NCBI GenBank assembly: GCA_016841445.1
Contig: JAENZD010000002.1
Location: 434,001 to 498,000 of the forward strand
From: Anaerolineaceae bacterium
GTDB taxonomy: Bacteria; Chloroflexota; Anaerolineae; Anaerolineales; Anaerolineaceae
Length of the DNA: 64,000 bases
Reading direction: 5' to 3'
In this document: positions 51,796 to 59,606 of the stretch, in pieces
Layout of the letters: the number at the start of each line of letters is the position of its first letter
How positions within the stretch are numbered: position 1 is the first letter of the stretch
Translations under genes and position numbers: made by a program
Notes under the pieces: model-generated
Told to the model about the DNA's origin: nothing
Databases searched by the model: none
Seen by the model: the letters and a program-made list of their open reading frames with translations, nothing else

Positions 51796-53007
51796 ATGTT
51801 CAAACGACGGTTGATTATTTTTTTATTGCTGGCCTTGCTGGCTGCCTGCACAACTGTGGGCCCTCAGCATTCAGAAGCGATTGTTAACTCGCAAGACTTT
51901 TCACCTCAAGTTGAAGAAAGTGAACTGAAGAAGGCAACTGAAAATCCGGTAACCTATGCGCCAACTGGAACGGAAACTATTGAGCCAACAATAACGCCTA
52001 CGCCAACGATCACGCCTATTCCGGCGACCTACTACAATTTTCCTCCGGGAATAAACCCGCTGACAGGTTTGGAGGTTACTGATCCCACGCTCCTGGACCG
52101 CCGGCCTGTGATGGTCAAGGTTTCAAACTGGCCGCGCCTTGGCAGGCCGCATGCCGGGTTAACAAGCGCAGATATTGTCTTTGAATATTATATTGGCTAC
52201 CAGATGAACCGGTTCCTGGCGGTTTATTATGGGGATAATGCTGATGTTATCGGTCCGGTTCGCTCAGGCCGCTTTGTCGATGCGCAGCTTGTGAGCCTGT
52301 ACCAGGGATTGTTGGCCTATGGTGATGCCGATCCCCAGGTAGACCAGGTGCTGGTTGATGTGCTGGGAGATCGCACCCTGGCTTTCTCTGAACTGCCCTG
52401 TCCTCCCATGTGCGGGCAGGCCACCCATTCGGCCACCGGGGTTTTTGCGAACTCAGGGGCAATGACGGATTACGCTGTGAGATCTGGTGTTGATAACACC
52501 ACGCCTGATCTGCGCGGGATGTTCTTCCAGGAGGAAGGGCTAGATGGAAACGCAAAGGGTGAATTGCTGCGGATAGAGTATGCCAATTTCAGCATCATGG
52601 AATGGCATTTCCATCCGGAAACCAGCAAATACCGCCTTTGGGAGGAAATGGATACTGCCACAGGTTTGGACCTTCTCCCGATGACCGACCGCAACAACGG
52701 GCGAGCCGTGGCTTTTGATAATTTGATCGTGATGTATGCCGAATATATTGAGTATGCCCCCAGTCTGCATGATATTGTCGTACAAAATGTCGTTACCGCT
52801 CAACCAGCGCTTTTCTTCCGAGATGGGGTTCTGACCTACGGCACCTGGCGTACACCGGACCCTGAACGCCCGATCATATTTGAGACCTATGAAGGGGATA
52901 CAATGCCCCTTAAACCCGGTCAGACGTGGATTGTGATCGTTGGGTTGAATTCAAACACCGTGCAGTCAGCAGGGGGAGAGTGGGAGATTGAGTTTGGGCT
53001 TCCGTGA
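51796..53007 (+). CDS. DUF3048 (YerB-type) lipoprotein
   Basis: A 403-residue lipoprotein: signal ends LALLAACTT, followed by a Thr/Pro-rich spacer (about 55-75). DUF3048 begins PPGINPLTGLEVTDPTLL and contains RPVMVKVSNWPRLGRPHAGL, NRFLAVYYGD and GPVRSGR. The function of the family is poorly defined, although related proteins are found with cell-envelope genes in Gram-positive bacteria. It is transcribed alone and ends in a repeat tract before cdsA. Confidence 0.88.
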   Translation: MFKRRLIIFLLLALLAACTTVGPQHSEAIVNSQDFSPQVEESELKKATENPVTYAPTGTETIEPTITPTPTITPIPATYYNFPPGINPLTGLEVTDPTLLDRRPVMVKVSNWPRLGRPHAGLTSADIVFEYYIGYQMNRFLAVYYGDNADVIGPVRSGRFVDAQLVSLYQGLLAYGDADPQVDQVLVDVLGDRTLAFSELPCPPMCGQATHSATGVFANSGAMTDYAVRSGVDNTTPDLRGMFFQEEGLDGNAKGELLRIEYANFSIMEWHFHPETSKYRLWEEMDTATGLDLLPMTDRNNGRAVAFDNLIVMYAEYIEYAPSLHDIVVQNVVTAQPALFFRDGVLTYGTWRTPDPERPIIFETYEGDTMPLKPGQTWIVIVGLNSNTVQSAGGEWEIEFGLP

Positions 53008-53009
53008 GG

Positions 53010-53140
53010 CGGTGAATGGTGAATTGTGAATGGTGGGAGATTGGTAAATTCGGTATTAGGTGATCAGGCAATCAGGCAATAGGTAACCAGGGATTGAACT
53101 TGACCCATCCTGCTACCTGATTCCTGATACCTGATGAAAC
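53010..53140. repeat. Degenerate intergenic repeat tract, copy 4
   Basis: GGTGAATGGTGAATTGTGAATGGTGG is followed by ATCAGGCAATCAGGCAATAGG and CTGATTCCTGATACCTGATG. The words match the tracts near 3070, 11585 and 58915. It fills the gap between two convergent genes. Confidence 0.65.
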
Positions 53141-53959
53141 CTATCCCCTAAATACCATCACCAAGTAATACCCTATCATTGCTGCCCAGATCCAGGTGTC
53201 GATGCGGTCCAGGATGCCGCCGTGACCTGGGATGATATTGCTGGTGTCTTTAACACCGACTGTTCGCTTGAAAAGGCTGATGATCAGATCGCCCATGGGA
53301 GTCAGGACAGCCAAGACCAGTCCCATCACCGCGCCCTGCCAGGGGGGCGTTGATTGAGGCAGCCATCCAACAGCACGCCAAAGATAAACAAGTAAAAATC
53401 CACTTATGACGCCCGCCAGGATACCGCCGATGAAACCTGCCCAGGTTTTCCCGGGGCTAAGCCGGGGTGCCATTTTGGTTTTACCCAGCCAGCGGCCCAG
53501 GAAATAAGCGCCTGAATCAGCCAACCAGGTTGCCGGCAGTGCGGTTAGCATCCACCCCCTGCCGTCAGGAATAGCCCTTAGAACAATCATAAATGCGCCT
53601 ATCCAACCGATATAGAGGATACCGCTTAAGTGCAGGGCAAAATTGAGAGCGGCATTACTATTGCCGAGTTCATATTGGATGAGGGCGGTCAGAACAGCCA
53701 GGAAAATAAGAATGGTTAATAAATATTCGGTATATTGGTGGATGAAAAACCAGCGTTGAACGACCAGGAGTAAAACTCCAACCAGGATAAGGGGCAGGAA
53801 TAATTGATATCCCTTAATGCGGAAAAGCCTGGCAAACTCAAAGCCAGCCACCAAAAGCACGGCTGTAATGAACAGGTTAAATGCCCAACCGCCAAAATAC
53901 ATCAGGATTAACACAAGCGGCACAAAGATCAGTGCCGCTTTAACTCGTTGAGATAACAT
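53141..53959 (-). CDS. cdsA: Phosphatidate cytidylyltransferase
   Basis: Makes CDP-diacylglycerol from phosphatidate and CTP in the membrane, the precursor of phospholipids. The 272-residue protein has about eight spans. The family signature near the C-terminus is complete: SLFKRTVGVKD, then IPGHGGILDRIDTW. It lies 19 bases after uppS in the conserved frr-uppS-cdsA order. CDP-diacylglycerol is the substrate of the CDP-alcohol phosphatidyltransferase at 60955. Confidence 0.95.
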   Translation of the reverse strand: MLSQRVKAALIFVPLVLILMYFGGWAFNLFITAVLLVAGFEFARLFRIKGYQLFLPLILVGVLLLVVQRWFFIHQYTEYLLTILIFLAVLTALIQYELGNSNAALNFALHLSGILYIGWIGAFMIVLRAIPDGRGWMLTALPATWLADSGAYFLGRWLGKTKMAPRLSPGKTWAGFIGGILAGVISGFLLVYLWRAVGWLPQSTPPWQGAVMGLVLAVLTPMGDLIISLFKRTVGVKDTSNIIPGHGGILDRIDTWIWAAMIGYYLVMVFRG

Positions 53960-53978
53960 TTACGCTCTCCTGGAAGGT

Positions 53979-54704
53979 TCAGGATTCTTTCAGGCCGCCA
54001 AAGCGTCTTTCACGGCTTTGAAAATCCTCGATTGCTTTTCGCAGTTCTTCCTCGTTGAAATCTGGCCAATAAACTTCCGGAAAATACCACTCTGAATAAA
54101 CGCTCTGCCAGGTCAGGAAATTGCTTGTGCGCAGCTCACCTGAAGTACGGATGACCAGATCGGGGTCGGGGATATCTTTGGTGAACATGTACTGGCTGAC
54201 CAGGGCATCATCAACATTTTCTGGTTTTACACCATCCCTGAGCATCTTCTTGATCGCAAAGACGATTTCATCTCGCCCACCGTAGTTGAACGCCAGAACG
54301 ATCGTGATTCGATCGTTATCTTTAGTTAGCTCAACGGCATGCTGAACTTTTTTCTGGAGCACTTTTGAAAGCCCCTCAAGGTGGCCGATATGGACCAGAC
54401 GAGCGCCTTCCTGGTTCAGTTCCTCAAGCTCCCGGTCAATGACCTCGGAAAGGATGCGCATCAGGCCGGTTACCTCAGCTTTGGGACGGGACCAATTCTC
54501 GGTGGAGAAGGCATAGAATGTCAGATACTTGATACCCAGATTTGCACCAGCACGGATGATGCGGCGTAGATTTTCTGTACCCGCGCGATGGCCTGCCACG
54601 CGGGGTAAGCCGCGTTCTTTTGCCCATCGTCCGTTGCCGTCCATGATGATAGCGACATGACGGGGAGCGTTTTTAAGTTCTTGTTTGTGCTGATCAGAAG
54701 TCAT
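53979..54704 (-). CDS. uppS: Isoprenyl (undecaprenyl) diphosphate synthase
   Basis: A cis-prenyltransferase that builds the lipid carrier for peptidoglycan and surface glycans. The 241-residue protein shows IIMDGNGRWAKERGLPRVAGH (catalytic Asp), TLYAFSTENW-like LTFYAFSTENWSRP, and the C-terminal DLVIRTSGELRTSNFL. Length is normal. The gene starts six bases after the frr stop. Confidence 0.95.
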   Translation of the reverse strand: MTSDQHKQELKNAPRHVAIIMDGNGRWAKERGLPRVAGHRAGTENLRRIIRAGANLGIKYLTFYAFSTENWSRPKAEVTGLMRILSEVIDRELEELNQEGARLVHIGHLEGLSKVLQKKVQHAVELTKDNDRITIVLAFNYGGRDEIVFAIKKMLRDGVKPENVDDALVSQYMFTKDIPDPDLVIRTSGELRTSNFLTWQSVYSEWYFPEVYWPDFNEEELRKAIEDFQSRERRFGGLKES

Positions 54705-54710
54705 TAACGA

Positions 54711-55268
54711 TCACACTTCCATGATTTCTTTTTCTTTTTTAGTACCGACCTCTTCAACTTTATCATTGATCTTATCTGTGATGTCCTGGAGTTCTTTTTC
54801 ACCACGCTCCTGGTTGTCTTCGGATATGAGGCCTTCTTTTTCGAAATCCCTCAGGTCACGAATGAGATCACGGCGGATATTGCGGATCTTCACCCGGGTT
54901 TCTTCCATCCGGTTGTGGACGACCTTGACGAGTTCATGCCGGCGCTCTTCAGTGAGCTGGGGCAGAGAAAGTCGGATGGTCTTGCCATCGCTGTTGGGTG
55001 TTAATCCCAGGTCAGATACCAGGATTGCCCGTTCGATGTCCTTGAGAGATGCCGGATCGAAGGGACGAATCAGCAGTTGGCGCGGTTCAGGCACGCTGAT
55101 AGAAGCCAGCTGGATCATCGGGGTATGGGTGCCGTAGTAGTCCACAGGCAGTTTTTCGACCAGGCCAGGTGAGGCTCGCCCTGTGCGGATGGCGGAGAGG
55201 TCTTCTTCCAGTGAATCCAAAGCCGACTGCATCCGTTCAACAGCTTCGCGTAGTATATCTTTGATCAT
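54711..55268 (-). CDS. frr: Ribosome recycling factor
   Basis: RRF, with EF-G, splits ribosomes after termination. The 185-residue protein has the expected two-domain pattern: RMQSALDSLEEDLSAIRTGRASP at the N-terminus, PFDPASLKDIERAIL in the middle, and a helical C-terminus with RRDLIRDLRDFEKEGLISED. GGAGGAAG precedes the start. It heads the frr-uppS-cdsA transcript, here separated from pyrH. Confidence 0.96.
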   Translation of the reverse strand: MIKDILREAVERMQSALDSLEEDLSAIRTGRASPGLVEKLPVDYYGTHTPMIQLASISVPEPRQLLIRPFDPASLKDIERAILVSDLGLTPNSDGKTIRLSLPQLTEERRHELVKVVHNRMEETRVKIRNIRRDLIRDLRDFEKEGLISEDNQERGEKELQDITDKINDKVEEVGTKKEKEIMEV

Positions 55269-55378
55269 ATCTTCCTCCTTCGAGATTCGTCAATTGAGGG
55301 TGTTAACCGTACAATATTTAGTTGGAAAATCCAACAGGTCACCTTATTAGCTGTAAATTTTGAAGAATGGGTTCTTTC

Positions 55379-55750
55379 CTAACGGGAGATAAGCCACTCG
55401 ATCATCAGTGCCTTCTCTTCTTCAGTGACCTCTGCGCCTTTACGGATCATATCATCAATCTCATCTGACCAGCCTTGTTTATCGTAGTCAGCCTGAAAGA
55501 CTCTGTCAGCGGAATGGCACTTGCTGCAGCGCTCAATGATCAGTGCTTCAACCTCATCTACGTCGGGTACTTCCTCTGCAGTTGTGGGTTCGGTTTGTTC
55601 ATCGGTAACCTCTGGTTCTTCAGTTAGGGTTTCTTCCAGTTCAACTGTGGTTGCCTGTTCAGTGGGGGCGGTTGTTGATTGTGCACATGCGGCGATGAAA
55701 ATAACGATTGCGACCATTAATAGGCTAAGCCATAACCATTTGTTTCGCAT
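55379..55750 (-). CDS. Monohaem c-type cytochrome-like lipoprotein
   Basis: A 123-residue lipoprotein: signal ends IFIAACAQ, followed by a Thr/Glu-rich acidic spacer (about 25-65). The haem-binding motif CSKCH sits at about residue 75. Helices follow with a candidate sixth ligand in DDMIRKGAEV or EEKALMIEWL (Met). Short membrane-tethered cytochromes of this type carry electrons outside the membrane. Its partners are not in the window. GGAGGAAG precedes the ATG. Confidence 0.82.
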   Translation of the reverse strand: MRNKWLWLSLLMVAIVIFIAACAQSTTAPTEQATTVELEETLTEEPEVTDEQTEPTTAEEVPDVDEVEALIIERCSKCHSADRVFQADYDKQGWSDEIDDMIRKGAEVTEEEKALMIEWLISR

Positions 55751-55848
55751 TTTCTTCCTCCTTTTGCAAACTGTAAAATTAATTTTTGTCTATTTTATTA
55801 TAATCGGAGATTATTATTTCTGGAAAATTTATTTATAGAAGAAATCGG

Positions 55849-56664
55849 TCAATCCGGACAGCGGTTACAATTCCGATGTACTACCATCGCGGTAAGATAC
55901 GCTATCCCGGAGACAAGGATAATGGTTGCACTTGACGTTAAATTAAAGAAATAAGCCAGCAACAACCCCCCTATTGTAAAGATTAGACTCAAGCCAGTTG
56001 CCAGCAGCATGATATGTTTCATATGCTTCAGAAATAATGAACTGATCGCTGCAGGGATGGTCAGTAAGGCGATGATCAAGATCAAACCGACTACCCGCAT
56101 CAGTATCACAACGGCTAAACCGATCATGGCGATCAGGAGGACATAGAGTATATCAACAGGGAGGTTGCGGACCCTGGCGAAAGTTTCATCAAATGCGGTC
56201 GCCTGTAATTCTTTGTAGAACAGGGTTACGACGCCAATCACAAGCAGGTTCACGGCAAGCATCAACCAGAGATCGCCTTGTGTGACAGCCAGGATACTGC
56301 CAAACAGGTAGCTCATCAGGTCCGCTTTATATCCAGGCGTCAGATCCGCGAAAAGGATCCCGATCGCCATCCCGATAGCCCACATTACACCGATCAGTGT
56401 ATCCTGCCGTTGGCGGGTTTGTCGCTGGACATATCCCATTAAGAATGACGCCAGTAGGCTGAAGGCGACCGCGCCCAGAACCGGGTTGACTCCAAGATAA
56501 AATGCCAGACCGACACCGCCATAAGCCGTATGAGCGACACCACCGGAGATGAATACCATCCGTTTCAGCACGACCAGGGTGCCGATCACACCGCATGTCA
56601 GGCTGACCAGTACACCAGCCAGGAGAGCGTTTTGCATAAAGCTGAAGCTGAGAAGTTCGCGCAT
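55849..56664 (-). CDS. znuB: Zinc/manganese ABC transporter permease
   Basis: A 271-residue membrane protein of the ABC-3 metal permease family with about eight spans. Family segments include VLKRMVFISGGVAHTAYGGVG near the N-terminus and ATAFDETFARVRNLPVD in the middle. It starts two bases after the ATPase gene. The fur-like regulator at the head of the operon and the His/Asp-rich binding protein point to zinc. Confidence 0.9.
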   Translation of the reverse strand: MRELLSFSFMQNALLAGVLVSLTCGVIGTLVVLKRMVFISGGVAHTAYGGVGLAFYLGVNPVLGAVAFSLLASFLMGYVQRQTRQRQDTLIGVMWAIGMAIGILFADLTPGYKADLMSYLFGSILAVTQGDLWLMLAVNLLVIGVVTLFYKELQATAFDETFARVRNLPVDILYVLLIAMIGLAVVILMRVVGLILIIALLTIPAAISSLFLKHMKHIMLLATGLSLIFTIGGLLLAYFFNLTSSATIILVSGIAYLTAMVVHRNCNRCPD

Positions 56665-56666
56665 TT

Positions 56667-57446
56667 TTATCCTTCGTGTTCTGCCAGCACCCTGTGGGGC
56701 AAGCCGTGGGCAATCAGGTCTACCGGGCAGTTGTAACCCGATTTGAGCATCTCGTTCGTGATCTCTTTTTCGCCGTGATAATGCAATGTCCTGTTTAAGC
56801 AGCCGATTGTTTTAACATAGCTGGAGATGACATTCAAGTCATGAGAGACCATCAAGATGGTTACACCTTTTTGGTTGATGTTGTGGAGCAGTTCATAGAT
56901 ACTTGTGCGAGATTCATAATCCACGCTGACGGTTGGCTCATCCAATAACAGGATATCAGGGTTGGTTGCCAGGGCGCGGGCGATATAGACACGCTGGCGC
57001 TGACCACCTGACAGCTCCCGCAGAGATCGATTTTTATTGTCGAGCATTTTCACCCATTCCAGGCGTTCATCGACGATTGATTCATCTTCATTTGTATAAG
57101 GTCGGAAGAGACGTTTCGGGCTCAACCGCCCCATCCTGACGACATCACGCACACTGATGGGAAAATCATTGTCAAAGACAGCAAACTGGGGAACATATCC
57201 AATATGCTGACGGCCTTGTTGAGGTGATTGCCCAAAGATCTTGACCGATCCGCTTTTAGGTTCGATCAATCCCAGGATAACTTTCAGCAAGGTGGTTTTC
57301 CCGCCCCCGTTCGGTCCGATCAGCCCAAGAAAATCGTCTTTGTGAATAGATAAATTGATATCTTTGAGAACATTTTCATTCTTATAACCTGCAACCAGGT
57401 GGGAAATTTCAATGTGAGGGATTTGACCGGTTTTGGGGTTTGTCAT
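56667..57446 (-). CDS. znuC: Zinc/manganese ABC transporter ATP-binding protein
   Basis: A 259-residue ATPase with Walker A GPNGGGKTTLL, ABC signature LSGGQRQR, Walker B ILLLDEPTVSVD and switch His in MVSHDLNV. It energises import of metal by the neighbouring permease and binding protein. The ATG at 57446 gives a normal family start. A GTG at 57485, directly after the znuA stop, would add 13 residues. About 20 residues after the core carry a Cys/His pair (GYNCPVDLIAHG). Confidence 0.93.
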   Translation of the reverse strand: MTNPKTGQIPHIEISHLVAGYKNENVLKDINLSIHKDDFLGLIGPNGGGKTTLLKVILGLIEPKSGSVKIFGQSPQQGRQHIGYVPQFAVFDNDFPISVRDVVRMGRLSPKRLFRPYTNEDESIVDERLEWVKMLDNKNRSLRELSGGQRQRVYIARALATNPDILLLDEPTVSVDYESRTSIYELLHNINQKGVTILMVSHDLNVISSYVKTIGCLNRTLHYHGEKEITNEMLKSGYNCPVDLIAHGLPHRVLAEHEG

Positions 57447-57485
57447 CGTTTTAACAACTCTTTTCTCAAAAAATGATGAAGACAC

Positions 57486-58427
57486 TTATTGGGTTAAGGC
57501 GGCTGCAAAAGCAGCGGCAACGTGTTCGAGATTTTCAAGCCAATCCCTGGCGAGCGGATCAACAAGCACAATTTCAGCATCCAATTCTTTTGATAGTGCC
57601 TCTACGCTTGCGGTACTGAAAGTGGGCTGGATAAAAATGACGCGAATATCTTCCTCTCGTGCGATTTTGATGAGGTCTACCATCTCAGCAGGGCTTGGGT
57701 CCTGTCCACCGACCTGCACTGGGATCTGTTCCAGGTTGTATTGGTCTGCAAAATAACCCCAGGCAGGATGGAAGACCATAAAGGACCGGTGTTCATACTG
57801 GGAAAGCGTATCCTTTATGCTGGCATCCAATTGATCAATATCATTGAATAAGTCATTGTAATTTTGCTGAAAATATTGGGTGTCTTCAGGCCTTAATAGG
57901 ATTAGCGCTGTTAATATATTTCCCGCAATCAATTTGCCATTAGCGGGTGCTAACCAGATATGCGGGTCTGTCCCAATCGTATGTGCTTCGAGAGCTTCAT
58001 CTTCATTATCCTCATCGCCATCATGATCATGAGCGTCGGAAATTGAGATCCGCTGGACACCCTCAGAGCTGTCAATGATCAATAATTCGGGGTTGATATC
58101 CTGGAAGCGGGGAATCCAGGTTTCTTCATATTCAACACCAATACTGAAGAAAACCGCTGATCCACTCATGGCCTTCATCTGCTCTGGTTTGGGTTCGTAG
58201 GTATGTGCTTCTTCACCCGGGCCGACCATCACATTGACGGTCACTCTCTCACCCCCAATGCGTTCTACAAAATAGGCCTGGGGAAGAATGCTAACCGTCA
58301 CAGTCAGGGTCCCATTTTCCTGATCAGCATTTTGCATAACGGGTTCACAGGAAGAAAGCAAGATCAATAGCATTGCCACGATCAGTGTTTTATGAATTGT
58401 TTTTCTGTGCATTTGAAGTCTATCCAT
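57486..58427 (-). CDS. znuA: Zinc-binding lipoprotein of the ABC transporter
   Basis: A 313-residue cluster-9 solute-binding protein with lipoprotein signal ILLSSCEP. Metal ligands are visible as His in EEAHTYEPKP, His in TDPHIWLAP, His in FHPAWGYFADQY and Asp in VLVDPLARDW. A His/Asp/Glu-rich loop (DAHDHDGDED) is typical of zinc rather than manganese binders. The ATG chosen overlaps the fur stop by eight bases; an ATG at 58412 would be shorter by five residues. It is the second gene of the regulated operon. Confidence 0.9.
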   Translation of the reverse strand: MDRLQMHRKTIHKTLIVAMLLILLSSCEPVMQNADQENGTLTVTVSILPQAYFVERIGGERVTVNVMVGPGEEAHTYEPKPEQMKAMSGSAVFFSIGVEYEETWIPRFQDINPELLIIDSSEGVQRISISDAHDHDGDEDNEDEALEAHTIGTDPHIWLAPANGKLIAGNILTALILLRPEDTQYFQQNYNDLFNDIDQLDASIKDTLSQYEHRSFMVFHPAWGYFADQYNLEQIPVQVGGQDPSPAEMVDLIKIAREEDIRVIFIQPTFSTASVEALSKELDAEIVLVDPLARDWLENLEHVAAAFAAALTQ

Positions 58428-58836
58428 TTTGGCATTCCGGGCAAATCCCTTGCAGCTGCAGAAGGTGCCCATCAATAATAAAATGTGTTTGTTTTTTTAT
58501 CCTGTTCAGAAGATCTGAAAGGTCCTGTGCGCCATCAAACTCTACTGCTTTACCGCACTCGCGGCAAACGATATGGTGGTAGTGTCCGGGTGAAGCGCTT
58601 ACATAGCCGTGACATCCTCCCTGTCCATGAACGCGCCGGACCAGGTCAAGCGCCATCAACAGGTCAAGCGTGCGGTAGACGGTGACCAGGCCAATTTCCT
58701 CCCCTCTTTCCTGGGAGGTTCGGTAGATGAATTGCGGAGAAATGGGGGCTGAAGTTGATTCGAGAATCTCCATCACTACCCGGCGGGGTTGGGTGAGCCT
58801 GAGACCTTTTTGATTGAGTACAGATTGCAGTTCCAT
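58420..58836 (-). CDS. Fur-family regulator, probably zinc-sensing (Zur)
   Basis: A 138-residue metal-dependent repressor: winged helix (RLTQPRRVVMEIL, then GLVTVYRTLDLL), metal-site GHYHHIVCRECG and a second CxxC (CPECQNG). The ATG at 58836 was chosen because AAGGGAA lies just upstream and an alternative at 58866 falls inside the operator palindrome. It heads an operon with the zinc transporter genes, so it is more likely Zur than Fur, and it probably represses its own operon when zinc is sufficient. Confidence 0.9.
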   Translation of the reverse strand: MELQSVLNQKGLRLTQPRRVVMEILESTSAPISPQFIYRTSQERGEEIGLVTVYRTLDLLMALDLVRRVHGQGGCHGYVSASPGHYHHIVCRECGKAVEFDGAQDLSDLLNRIKKQTHFIIDGHLLQLQGICPECQNG

Positions 58837-58844
58837 TGAAATTC

Positions 58845-58871
58845 CCTTATTGAAAATAATTTTCAATAAGG
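58845..58871. promoter_or_regulatory. Perfect Fur/Zur-type operator
   Basis: A perfect 13-1-13 palindrome whose core is TGAAAATAATTTTCA (7-1-7 type). It ends eight bases before the regulator's ATG and overlaps its ribosome binding site, so binding should block the whole operon. Confidence 0.85.
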
Positions 58872-58914
58872 ATTATAGCCCGAGGGATTATGAAAAGTCA
58901 ACTTAAGGGGGAGA

Positions 58915-59125
58915 TATTAGGTAATAGGTATCAGGTATTAGGGGCTCATAGCTGGTAGCTGGTGGTTGGTAGTTTGTAGAAAAATAAAAAACTTGATCTC
59001 CTTAATTCTGATTAATGGGTTCCTGACCCGTTGACCCCTGATTTCCTAATCCCTGATATCCTAATCCCTGATTACCTAATTACCTGATCCCTGATATCCT
59101 AATTGCCTGATTGCCCAATCCCTAA
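58915..59125. repeat. Degenerate intergenic repeat tract, copy 5
   Basis: Words include AGGTAATAGGTATCAGGTATTAGG and TAGCTGGTAGCTGGTG (58949-58964), then many CCTGATATCCTAATCC-type units. The rest of the gap to the tRNA (59173-59446) is AT-rich and shows no gene. Confidence 0.7.
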
Positions 59126-59140
59126 TTCCCTGCTCTCCCA

Positions 59141-59172
59141 TAAAAAAACCCCCGGCCGGCGTTAACCAGGGG
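59141..59172 (-). terminator. Rho-independent terminator for the minus strand
   Basis: Read on the minus strand, CCCC-T-GG and CC-GGGG form a stem, followed by G and seven T. It would end the transcript of tRNA-Asn and possibly sbcD. Confidence 0.6.
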
Positions 59173-59446
59173 TGGGGGGAGGGGGAATTCAAATTATTGT
59201 TTAGAGGCTTCGATAGAATTCGATAATGATTATAACATATCTTTAATTGATAGCAGAAAAAATGATACGAAATTGGTTATTTTGGTTCTAAATCTGCTTC
59301 AATTACACTTCCCAATCAGGGAGAATTCTTTCGCTTTTATCTTTTGTTTATGACCAGTGTTTGATGGTCTTGATCAGATTTACTGATTCCGCTATAAATA
59401 TTTTGTGCACGGGTTAGAAGAATTATTTACGTTTTTAAAACCAAAG

Positions 59447-59519
59447 CTCCTCGACCTGGACTCGAACCAGGAACCTAGCGGTTAACAGCCGCTCGCTCTG
59501 CCAATTGAGCTATCGAGGA
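59447..59519 (-). tRNA. tRNA-Asn, anticodon GTT
   Basis: A full cloverleaf on the minus strand: perfect 7-bp acceptor TCCTCGA/TCGAGGA, D arm GCTC...GAGC, anticodon stem AGCGG/CCGCT with loop CTGTTAA, and T arm CCTGG-TTCGAGT-CCAGG. Discriminator G. CCA is not encoded. Confidence 0.95.
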
Positions 59520-59606
59520 ATGCGTATGGAATTATACGGAATACTTTTGTAAGTGTCAAGCAATAAATTTTAGAAAATAGAGATCAAAGAAAGTGGCGAG
59601 AATGGA

